DNA of 30,322 nt from CAYUJH01 sp964394585 (lineage in GTDB: Bacteria; Bacteroidota; Bacteroidia; Cytophagales; Flammeovirgaceae). Position numbers and translations under genes: made by a program. Position 1 is the stretch's first letter; every line of letters begins with the position of its first letter. The notes beneath the pieces were generated by a model, which was given only the letters and a program-made list of their open reading frames with translations, ran no database searches and was not told the origin of the DNA. Where the stretch lies: assembly GCA_964394585.1 (NCBI GenBank), contig CAYMYI010000044.1:1-30322 (forward strand), written 5' to 3'. Shown one piece after another: positions 7,590 through 14,714 of this stretch.

Positions 7590-8225
7590 ATGGACATTAA
7601 AGAACTCCCTTTGTTTCCTCTCGGTATTGTTGTGTTTCCTGAAGAGAGCCTGCATTTACATATTTTTGAACCGCGCTACCAACAACTAACCCATGATTGT
7701 TACGAGCAGGGAATCACCTTTGGTATTCCTCCGTTTATCGACGACCGCATGAAACTCCATGGCACAGAACTGCAACTAGTAGAAATTGTGAATCGATACG
7801 AAAACGGCAGAATGGATATTAAGTGCGAAGGTGTACGCACCTTTCGTATCGAGCAATTTAATAATCCTATGCAGGGGAAACTATATGCCGGTGGTGAAGT
7901 AGTACTCGAAGAACCTACCGACGACTCCACACTTTCAGATCGTGTCCTTTTGATAGAAAAAGTAGGGCAACTGTTTGAACTCATGGATGTGCCACAGTCG
8001 CTTTCTGCCGAAGACGATTTACTATCCTTTCGATTAGGACATCAAATAGGCTTAAGCCCTTCGCAAGAATATCAGTTGCTAATCATTAAATCGGAAAAAA
8101 AGCGCATTGAGTTCATCATTGACCACCTCACGCGCACGATTCCAATGCTAGCCGAAGTGGAAAAAGCGAAGAAACGCATTAAAATGAATGGGCATTTCAA
8201 GCATTTCAATCCACTTAAATTTTAA
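7590..8225 (+). CDS. Lon substrate-binding (LAN/PUA-like) domain protein
   Basis: A 211-residue protein corresponding to the N-terminal substrate-binding domain of Lon protease standing alone. The opening ELPLFPLGIVVFPEESLHLHIFEPRYQQL is the family hallmark, and a helical second half (about 125-190) ends in a Lys-rich segment. There is no ATPase or protease domain. Such LON-domain proteins are widespread but their role is unclear; protein quality control is a guess. I chose ATG 7590 because the extra 28 residues back to GTG 7506 show no family resemblance. It is followed by a 224-base gap, in which I see no gene or clear terminator, before pheA. Confidence 0.85.
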   Translation: MDIKELPLFPLGIVVFPEESLHLHIFEPRYQQLTHDCYEQGITFGIPPFIDDRMKLHGTELQLVEIVNRYENGRMDIKCEGVRTFRIEQFNNPMQGKLYAGGEVVLEEPTDDSTLSDRVLLIEKVGQLFELMDVPQSLSAEDDLLSFRLGHQIGLSPSQEYQLLIIKSEKKRIEFIIDHLTRTIPMLAEVEKAKKRIKMNGHFKHFNPLKF

Positions 8226-8449
8226 GAGAGCTTTGTTTTGAATTTACTCAGAAGAGTATCAGATTTGCTGCTCTACCTTTTTGAGTACCTTAACCTTTCT
8301 TGCATTAACAACAACAATATCAAGGTTTTCCTCACATAGCATTTACTCGCAGATAGCATACTGCTTTGTGCATTGGCGCTCCTGATAAGCCCAATGATTA
8401 GGAAATCATCACCACAATTTTCAACAAAAATTTAGCATTTGGCTGAACT

Positions 8450-9517
8450 ATGGAACTCAACTCCTTGCGCGAAAAAATTAACGACCTAGACTCTCAGATT
8501 CTGGAATTGCTCAACCACCGCATGCAGATAGTCCACGAAATAGGACTGATGAAAAAGCGAAGCAATGCGATTGTATATCGGCCTGAACGAGAAAAATGGA
8601 TTTTAGATAGGTTAGAGCAGCTAAACAATGGCAACTTACTGAACCGTGAGGCAATTGAAGCCATTTTTTTAGAGATTTTTGCCGTAAGTCGCAACATCGA
8701 ACTGCCCGAACGTATTGCCTACTTGGGCCCTGAAGGAAGTTTTACCCACCAAGCTGCCGAAAGCCGATTTGGTGCCATGAGCGAATACATTGCCCTGCCT
8801 ACCATCAAAGCTATTTTCGATAGTGTGGAAACTGAGCGGGTACGTTTCGGAATTGTGCCGGTTGAAAATAACCAAGAAGGTTCCGTAGCCGATACCATCG
8901 ATCAGTTGTGCGTGCGCGATGTGAAAATAGTTGCAGAAATCCCCATGCCTATTCACTTTGCCTTTGCTTCTCAAGAAAACAACTTACATAATATAGAGAC
9001 AATCTACTCAAAAGATATTGCGTTTCGGCAGTGCAAAAACTTCATATCCGATTATTTCGGCGATGAGGTCAAATGCATTGAGGTAACCTCTACTTCAAAA
9101 GCAGCGCGACTTGCCAAAGAACGCCCCAACTCAGCGGCTATCTGCTCACACATTGCTTCTAAGCTTTATGGGTTGCCCATGTTATTCCAAAATATCGAGG
9201 ATAGCCATAATAACCGTACACGGTTTTTAATCTTAGGGAAAAATGTAATGAACCAACAAGGCAACCAAGATAAAACTACGATTCTGGCACGGATATCGGA
9301 TACTCCAGGTGCCCTAGTCGATTTCTTATTAGAATTTAAAACCGCAGGCGTTAACCTTACCAAAGTAGAAAGCCGACCCGCCAAAGATGGGGATACCTTT
9401 AAGTATTGGTTTTTAATTGATTTTGATGGGCACTACGAAGATGAGCGAGTACAAAACATTTTTAATAAATACACGAATCAGATTCGTTTTTTAGGGAGTT
9501 ACGTGAAGTTGTGCTAA
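8450..9517 (+). CDS. pheA: Bifunctional chorismate mutase / prephenate dehydratase
   Basis: A 355-residue enzyme for phenylalanine synthesis, converting chorismate to prephenate and then phenylpyruvate. Residues 1-85 form an AroQ-type chorismate mutase (SLREKINDLDSQILELLNHR, with K35/K36 and RPERE at 44-48). Residues 88-265 are prephenate dehydratase: IAYLGPEGSFTH at 89-100, VPVENNQEGSV at 137-146, STSKAAR at 214-220 and the catalytic-region TRF at 257-259. Residues 275-353 are an ACT domain with the phenylalanine-binding motifs GAL (287-289) and ESRP (307-310), so feedback inhibition by Phe is expected. Fusion order and length are typical of P-proteins. It is a single gene here, ending 3 bases from the convergent PdeM gene. 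I saw no leader peptide rich in Phe in the upstream 224 bases. Confidence 0.96.
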   Translation: MELNSLREKINDLDSQILELLNHRMQIVHEIGLMKKRSNAIVYRPEREKWILDRLEQLNNGNLLNREAIEAIFLEIFAVSRNIELPERIAYLGPEGSFTHQAAESRFGAMSEYIALPTIKAIFDSVETERVRFGIVPVENNQEGSVADTIDQLCVRDVKIVAEIPMPIHFAFASQENNLHNIETIYSKDIAFRQCKNFISDYFGDEVKCIEVTSTSKAARLAKERPNSAAICSHIASKLYGLPMLFQNIEDSHNNRTRFLILGKNVMNQQGNQDKTTILARISDTPGALVDFLLEFKTAGVNLTKVESRPAKDGDTFKYWFLIDFDGHYEDERVQNIFNKYTNQIRFLGSYVKLC

Positions 9518-9520
9518 CTA

Positions 9521-10174
9521 TCAAAAGGGATGCTTTACCTTAGGAAATACTTTATTAGGGGTGATGGGGTACGCCTCCGTATTTGCCTGTAACGATACGG
9601 TGTATCCTCCGGTAAAAGAACCAAAAGCAGGTAATACGCCCAAAGTAGGGGTAAAATAAAAGCAAGGTAGGGTAAGCCTTTGCTTGCCTTTCCCCTGCAA
9701 CTGAATTTGAGGGTGCCAATGCCCACATAGCGTGAAGGCATCGGGGGGAGCATCTTCGGGAGCATGGGCAAAACAAAAGATACTCTCTCTGTGCAGCGCA
9801 CTAACGCGCGAAAATATAGGAGGGAGGTGCTTCAATGCCAATTGGTCATGGTTGCCACTAATCAACTCTACTTCAATCGATTGTTGGGCAACCCAATGGG
9901 AAAAAGCCTTCGTTTCGGTGTTGGGGTTGCTGTGGAACACATCGCCAAGCACAAGAAGCCGCTTAGGCGAAAAAAAGCGTATCGCAGCCGACAAACGTTC
10001 TAAATCAGCTTCCATGCTTTGCTTCGAAATAGGTATACCGGCTTTGCGGAAGTGAGCAGGCTTATCAATATGCATATCGGCAACAATTAAAGTATGGGTA
10101 CGTGCCCACCAAATTGCCCGATGAGGGGTTAAACATAACCGTTCGCCTTTTATTGCTATCCACTGCACTTCCAT
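9521..10174 (-). CDS. pdeM: PdeM-like metallophosphoesterase (ligase-associated DNA damage response endonuclease family)
   Basis: A 217-residue calcineurin-like phosphoesterase. Metal-binding motifs are in order: DMH at 33-35, GDVFH at 77-81 (D78), GNHD at 107-110, an FAH near 134 and GHWH in the C-terminal half. The segment LIVADMHIDKPAHFRKAGIPIS is characteristic of PdeM, the manganese-dependent nuclease usually encoded with an ATP-dependent DNA ligase, an Lhr-type helicase and a beta-CASP exonuclease. None of those partners is present here, so it is separated from its usual cluster or acts alone. It converges on pheA with only 3 bases between stop codons. Family assignment rests on the motif context; a general phosphodiesterase role is the alternative. 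Confidence 0.85.
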   Translation of the reverse strand: MEVQWIAIKGERLCLTPHRAIWWARTHTLIVADMHIDKPAHFRKAGIPISKQSMEADLERLSAAIRFFSPKRLLVLGDVFHSNPNTETKAFSHWVAQQSIEVELISGNHDQLALKHLPPIFSRVSALHRESIFCFAHAPEDAPPDAFTLCGHWHPQIQLQGKGKQRLTLPCFYFTPTLGVLPAFGSFTGGYTVSLQANTEAYPITPNKVFPKVKHPF

Positions 10175-10378
10175 AAATACTGAGTCTGGTTTCTATTGTA
10201 TCGTTCATATTACTTCCGCTGAGTGAGCAGGGCAGCGGCTCGTTGAGGCAAAGAGTGCTAAATAATCAGAATAATTTTTGTTAAGTCTGCGTTATAAAAG
10301 CAATTCAAATCACAACAATACAAAAGTGTATCGTTATTGTTAGTGTTTTGGCTTTGACTCAAATTAAACAAATACAGT

Positions 10379-11623
10379 ATGAAGTTTACGTACGCAATCG
10401 TATGCACAGCATTTTTCTCTTTTATGATAGAGAGCATCATGCAACCTTTTCAATCGGTATCTACATACAATTATATCCAAGCTCCCCAAACTACTTTTGA
10501 AGTAGCCTATGGGGGGAAAGGCTTTGAAGCTGCTCAAGATGTAATCGCTGTATCGTCGGGAGGGTTTTTAGTAGCCGGACGAGCTGCCGCCACTACAGGC
10601 GGTACCGATATGTACTTGCTGCGTCTGGATGCTCAAGGGCAACTACAGTGGGAGCAAACCATCGGCGACGATGAATCGGACGAAGCGTTTGAAATTGTAG
10701 AGCTTGGGAATGGCGATTTTGTAGTAGTGGGTCATTCAGACTCGTACGGGAATGGCCCTGGTTTTACCGATATGTGGGCAGTTCGCATCAGTCCACAAGG
10801 TGAAGAACTTTGGAATAAAACCTATGTTTTCTCGGAAGCAGAAGTAAGCATTAACGAAGCGCGTGCTATTACCCCGGCACACGATGGCGGCTTCTTGCTT
10901 GCCGGCAGAACGCTCAGCCTCGAGCAAGAATCCTCTGATGTTTTTGTAGTGAAAATAGATGAGAACGGTACCAAACAATGGGAAAAAACCTATGGAGGCG
11001 AAAAAAGCGAAGAAGGTTCCGATATTATTCAAGTAGAAGATGGCTACACCATAGTTGGTCGCACAGAGTCAGTTGGAAATGGGAAGTGGGATGTATGGAT
11101 GATTCACATCGACCAAGAAGGAAATCAGAAATGGGAAAAAACCTATGGTGGAGGGGATAACGATATGGGTAACTCAGTGATTCAGACAAGTGATGGTGGA
11201 TATCTGATTGGAGGGCACACCTACTCTTTTGCCGTGGCGAGCCTCGATGCATGGCTCATTAAAACCGATGCCGATGGTAACGAGCAATGGGCAAAACCTT
11301 TTGGTGGGTTAAGTACCGACGAAGCGTTTGAAGTTATTGAAACAAAAGATGGTAATTTTGTAGCCGCAGGCTATACACAAGTGTATGTTGCAGATGAAGA
11401 GGGTAATAATACAAGTAACGAAGGGTACAATATGTTCTTAGTAAAAGTATCGACCAGTGGTGAAGAAATATGGCAAAGTTCGTTAGGAGGAGTAGCTGAA
11501 CAGCGTGCATTTGGCGTAGTAGAAACTGAAGATGAGGGGTTAGTGGCAGTAGGGCTTACCAATGCTGATGAAAGCAAAGGGTATGATGTACTTGTAATGA
11601 AAGTTTCCAAATCAGGTTCATAA
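10379..11623 (+). CDS. Exported seven-bladed beta-propeller repeat protein
   Basis: A 414-residue protein with a probable N-terminal signal segment (hydrophobic about residues 4-18). From about residue 40 on it consists of seven repeats of 50-60 residues following the pattern W-x-K-T/x-Y/F-GG, then DGG(F/Y)-hydrophobic-GxT, then D-x-(W/F)-(hydrophobic)-(K/R)-(I/V)-(D/S)-x-x-G. The first repeat begins with FEVAYGG and lacks the preceding Trp strand, and the last ends at KVSKSGS without it, so strand exchange between the ends probably closes the ring. Such proteins are common in Bacteroidota envelopes; ligand and role are unknown. No enzyme motif is visible and no type IX tail is present. A strong terminator follows at 11652-11676, making it a single-gene unit. 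Two repeats share an exact 18-base stretch 153 bases apart (10978-10995 and 11131-11148). Confidence 0.8.
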   Translation: MKFTYAIVCTAFFSFMIESIMQPFQSVSTYNYIQAPQTTFEVAYGGKGFEAAQDVIAVSSGGFLVAGRAAATTGGTDMYLLRLDAQGQLQWEQTIGDDESDEAFEIVELGNGDFVVVGHSDSYGNGPGFTDMWAVRISPQGEELWNKTYVFSEAEVSINEARAITPAHDGGFLLAGRTLSLEQESSDVFVVKIDENGTKQWEKTYGGEKSEEGSDIIQVEDGYTIVGRTESVGNGKWDVWMIHIDQEGNQKWEKTYGGGDNDMGNSVIQTSDGGYLIGGHTYSFAVASLDAWLIKTDADGNEQWAKPFGGLSTDEAFEVIETKDGNFVAAGYTQVYVADEEGNNTSNEGYNMFLVKVSTSGEEIWQSSLGGVAEQRAFGVVETEDEGLVAVGLTNADESKGYDVLVMKVSKSGS

Positions 11624-11651
11624 CCCAACATACTACACTGCTGTTTCTTCG

Positions 11652-11680
11652 AAAGGCTATAAACATTATAGCCTTTTTAT
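11652..11680 (+). terminator. Rho-independent terminator after the propeller gene
   Basis: AAAGGCTATAA (11652-11662), loop ACA, TTATAGCCTTT (11666-11676) continuing into TTATTT. It separates the propeller gene from the signalling cluster that starts at 11751. Confidence 0.88.
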
Positions 11681-11750
11681 TTGCAGCCAACAACGCCAAA
11701 TATTTCTATTAGCTGTGCCGTTAGAATAATAAGTTTAAGGAAGGTTTCCA

Positions 11751-14054
11751 ATGATTATTTTAAGATTTCTACAACTACTCATTAGCTGCTTATTGCTCGC
11801 TACATTAGCTGTAGCGCAAGAAAACACCGGTGATCCGCTTCAAAAAGCCAATGAGTATTTTGAACAACAAGATTATGCCCGTGCTCTAGATTTATACTTA
11901 TCGGTGAGCCATCAGAATATGGAAAACCCATTGCTGAAGTATAAAATTGGCATATGTTATTACAATTCAGATAACCACAAGCGCAAGGCAATTGGCTATC
12001 TGGAGTTCGCGAAAAATTATAAAGACGAGCGTATACCTGCAGATGTATACTATTTTTTGGGGCGTTGTTACCATTTATCCTATCGATTTATCGACGCCAT
12101 CAATATGCTCAACGTATACCAAGATGAGCTAGAGAAACAAGGGCAAGACGATCCATTCCCGGATACACAGCGCATTATTGAAATGTGCCAGAACGGGGCT
12201 CAGCTCATTAAAAATCCTATCAATACTGTTTCTGTACAAATTCTCGATTACCCGGTTAATACTTCTTACGACGACTATGCCCCACTCGTATCGAACGATG
12301 GCAGAATGCTTATTTTTAGTTCGAGCCGGCCGCAAAACTCAGTGCATTGGGTACATGGCGATAAGTATACCTTCCTGCCGCCTAACTTGCAGAGCAACAC
12401 AGAAGCAGTGCATATGGCTACCCGACGCGGAATCGATTGGTCATTCCCGTATACTCAAGATATTGTAGGTAAAAAAATCGAAACGTTATCGATTTCTTCA
12501 GATAACTCAATGATGCTTTTGTGTATTTCGGAAGCAGGCGAAGAGGGTGAGCTGTACATTAGCAGTCGCAAACGAGGGCGGTGGGCAAGCCCTAAGAAAA
12601 TTAGTGGTAAAATCAACTCACGCTATACAGAACGAGGAGCTTGTTTCTCAGATGCAGGTAACAGTATTTATTTTTCGAGTAACCGTCCGGGAGGCTTTGG
12701 CGGTTTTGATATATACAGAGCTAAAAAGACCGGAAAAAACGAGTGGGGAGACCCTGAAAATCTTGGAGCTACTATTAATACGGAAGCCGACGAGGTAAAC
12801 CCTTTTGTGCACCCTGATACACAGAATCTGTACTTCAGTTCTAATGGGCATAACTCTATAGGAGGCTTAGATATTTTCCATGCTAAACGCGACTCAAGCC
12901 AACAGTGGCTGGCCCCTTCAAACTTAGGGTATCCTATTAATTCCACTTTCGACGACGACTACTTCACACAAATTCCTGACGGACAGTACGCATACCTCTC
13001 TTCAAATCGCATAGAAAACAAGTCGTTTGGTAAAAATGATATAATCAGCGTATTCAAACCGCAGAAAAAATTGCCACTTACCATGCTGAAAGGAGTTATC
13101 CGCGTGAAAGAAGGAAATAAATATCTGCCAGTTTCGCTTAAAGTGTTTGATTCTGAAACCAATAAAGAGCAACCATATGTATACAACCCCGACTCGGAAA
13201 CCGGCAACTACTTCGTAATCGTTCGGCCCAATCGGCATTACGCCATCAGCATACAGGTCGATGGCAACGAAGTAAACCGCGCATATGTAGATATCCCTGA
13301 GAAAACCTATAACTACGAGTTTAACCAATCGCTGATTATCGATTCGTTTAAGCTTTTTGGTCAAAGTATAGGAAGCGCTATTAAAGTAGACTCTTCAGGG
13401 ACATCCTACGAAATCGCGAAGTTGAGCCAAATTGAAGCAGCGGAAACCGGCACTGAGTACCGCTACGATGCAATGATTTTACTTATGGAGCAGCTTATTG
13501 CAACAGTAGATTATGAGGGCTGGGCACGCCTTAATGAACTTGAGGAAGAAGATATTTACGATAACCCACAGGATTTTGGAGATACAGAGGTTGACTATTG
13601 GCAAAAATTATATGAGCGGGTCAACTTCGCTTTCGAAAGTGCTAATGCTGAAATATTACGCGATTTACAAGGCCCTCAACTTGAGGGATCGAAAGTAGTA
13701 TTATATGGTGCTTCAGACTCTGAAGGTCGCAAAGTAATCACTACATATCCGTTGCCTTTTGCCGCAGGAGCCTCACGTTTAGGAAGAAATCATATCCAAA
13801 ACTTGCAAGAATTGGCGAGCTTTCTGCTTACCATGCCTAATGTAAATGCAGAAATCAACGCTTATGCGCGAAATCCCGAACAGCAACAAGCTAATTACGA
13901 TAAAATACTCTCAGAAATACAGGCGGTGATGCTAGACAAGGACATCCCCTCATCGCAATTTCCGTTCTCTTCGTTGGAAGTAGCTGATAAAAGTAAAGTA
14001 GCAGCAAATAGCTTACTCATTGAAATTGTGGTATTTGAAACATCAACCAACTGA
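11751..14054 (+). CDS. TPR-PD40-OmpA-like envelope protein (PorE-like architecture)
   Basis: A 767-residue exported protein. A signal peptide covers about 1-22 (AVA before QEN); the Cys in its core is too early for a lipobox. TPR-like helices occupy about 27-150. A PD40/WD40-like propeller occupies about 165-440, with FSSSRP at 189-194, YFSSNRPGGFGGFDIYRA at 307-324, YFSSNGHNSIGGLDIFHA at 361-378 and YLSSNR at 415-420. Next is a carboxypeptidase-regulatory-like beta domain (about 444-520). The last 100 residues (about 666-763) follow the OmpA C-terminal pattern, but the GHTD motif reads NAYA and the NRR near the end reads NSL, so peptidoglycan-binding Asp and Arg are missing. The order TPR-PD40-CRD-OmpA matches PorE-type proteins. 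AAGGAAGG at 11737-11744 is an unusually good ribosome-binding site. The yfiR-like and kinase genes follow without a terminator. Confidence 0.83.
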   Translation: MIILRFLQLLISCLLLATLAVAQENTGDPLQKANEYFEQQDYARALDLYLSVSHQNMENPLLKYKIGICYYNSDNHKRKAIGYLEFAKNYKDERIPADVYYFLGRCYHLSYRFIDAINMLNVYQDELEKQGQDDPFPDTQRIIEMCQNGAQLIKNPINTVSVQILDYPVNTSYDDYAPLVSNDGRMLIFSSSRPQNSVHWVHGDKYTFLPPNLQSNTEAVHMATRRGIDWSFPYTQDIVGKKIETLSISSDNSMMLLCISEAGEEGELYISSRKRGRWASPKKISGKINSRYTERGACFSDAGNSIYFSSNRPGGFGGFDIYRAKKTGKNEWGDPENLGATINTEADEVNPFVHPDTQNLYFSSNGHNSIGGLDIFHAKRDSSQQWLAPSNLGYPINSTFDDDYFTQIPDGQYAYLSSNRIENKSFGKNDIISVFKPQKKLPLTMLKGVIRVKEGNKYLPVSLKVFDSETNKEQPYVYNPDSETGNYFVIVRPNRHYAISIQVDGNEVNRAYVDIPEKTYNYEFNQSLIIDSFKLFGQSIGSAIKVDSSGTSYEIAKLSQIEAAETGTEYRYDAMILLMEQLIATVDYEGWARLNELEEEDIYDNPQDFGDTEVDYWQKLYERVNFAFESANAEILRDLQGPQLEGSKVVLYGASDSEGRKVITTYPLPFAAGASRLGRNHIQNLQELASFLLTMPNVNAEINAYARNPEQQQANYDKILSEIQAVMLDKDIPSSQFPFSSLEVADKSKVAANSLLIEIVVFETSTN

Positions 14055-14109
14055 TATATCCTCTAATACTTGGTTTATGTTATTTGCCTTTTCTAACTTA
14101 GTTCGCTTT

Positions 14110-14151
14110 ATGAAATACGACGTTGTATGCTTTAAACCGAATACCTTTTGA
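14110..14151 (+). CDS. Possible 13-codon leader ORF overlapping the yfiR-like start
   Basis: ATG at 14110, 12 further codons, stop TGA at 14149-14151. The stop overlaps the TTG start of the next gene (14148-14150) as TTGA. It could couple translation to the weak TTG start, but it has no recognisable product and may be chance. Confidence 0.25.
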   Translation: MKYDVVCFKPNTF

Positions 14152-14714
14152 AACGAACCTTACGCCATATTGCGAAAGCCAGCTTATTGCTCTTATTGTT
14201 TATGAGCTTGGCACCTCAAAAAGCCTCTGCACAATTTGGCTATTACGAAATTCGAGGGATGATGATTTATCACTTCGGGCGGTTCGTTACATGGCCCGAG
14301 CGCGTTTTTTCCGGAGAAAATAAGATAGTTCTTGGTATTTTAGGAGATGACCCTTTCGGAGCTTCTATTGATAATATCTTGAGAAACCGCAGGATACGGG
14401 GTAGAACGTGGGAAGTGCGCCGTTCCAACGAACTTTCCGATTTGCAAGGAAGCCACATTATTTTCATCACTCAATCAAAAAAAGGAGAGGTTAAAGAAAT
14501 TTTAGAAGAGTTAAATAGTAATAAGTATAGGCGTGCTCACATTTTAACAATCGGTGATAACATCGAGAATTTTTGCCGGTACGGCGGCGTGTTAAATATT
14601 GACCGTAACAACTTTTTTACCATTAATTCCGATGCTGCCAATAACGCTAATCTAATTATTGACTCCCGGCTGTGGCAAATGGCAAAAGCAATAGAATCGT
14701 ATGAGAATAGGTAA
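14148..14714 (+). CDS. YfiR-family periplasmic signalling protein (DUF4154)
   Basis: A 188-residue protein with a signal peptide of about 28 residues (KRTLRHIAK, then LLLLLF, ending ASA). The mature part fits the YfiR/DUF4154 family: GMMIYHFGRFVTWPE at 37-51, IVLGILGDDPFG at 60-71, a Rossmann-like middle with HIIFITQS, then HILTIGD at 131-137, YGGVLNI at 145-151, FFTINSDAANNANLIIDSRLWQMA at 156-179. In Pseudomonas, YfiR is the periplasmic inhibitor of the CHASE8 protein YfiN and is relieved by the OmpA-type lipoprotein YfiB. Only one Cys (143) is present in the mature part, so the disulfides of Pseudomonas YfiR are absent. A stop at 14133 forces a TTG start at 14148; the next Met would cut off the charged signal-peptide start. 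It overlaps the kinase gene by 14 bases, a strong sign of coupled expression. Confidence 0.88.
   Translation: MKRTLRHIAKASLLLLLFMSLAPQKASAQFGYYEIRGMMIYHFGRFVTWPERVFSGENKIVLGILGDDPFGASIDNILRNRRIRGRTWEVRRSNELSDLQGSHIIFITQSKKGEVKEILEELNSNKYRRAHILTIGDNIENFCRYGGVLNIDRNNFFTINSDAANNANLIIDSRLWQMAKAIESYENR

Noticed and set aside
8226..8449. Possible small gene, leader peptide or tRNA between the Lon-domain gene and pheA
   Set aside because: No convincing reading frame on either strand, no Phe-rich leader and no tRNA T-loop signature.
10314..10341. AACAATA-N14-TATTGTT inverted repeat upstream of the propeller gene
   Set aside because: AT-rich 7-base arms with unpaired interior; a weak operator candidate at best, with no second copy found.
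14123..14323. 66-codon reading frame overlapping the yfiR-like gene in another frame
   Set aside because: No family resemblance; it is the shadow of the YfiR-family frame, which has a signal peptide and DUF4154 pattern.
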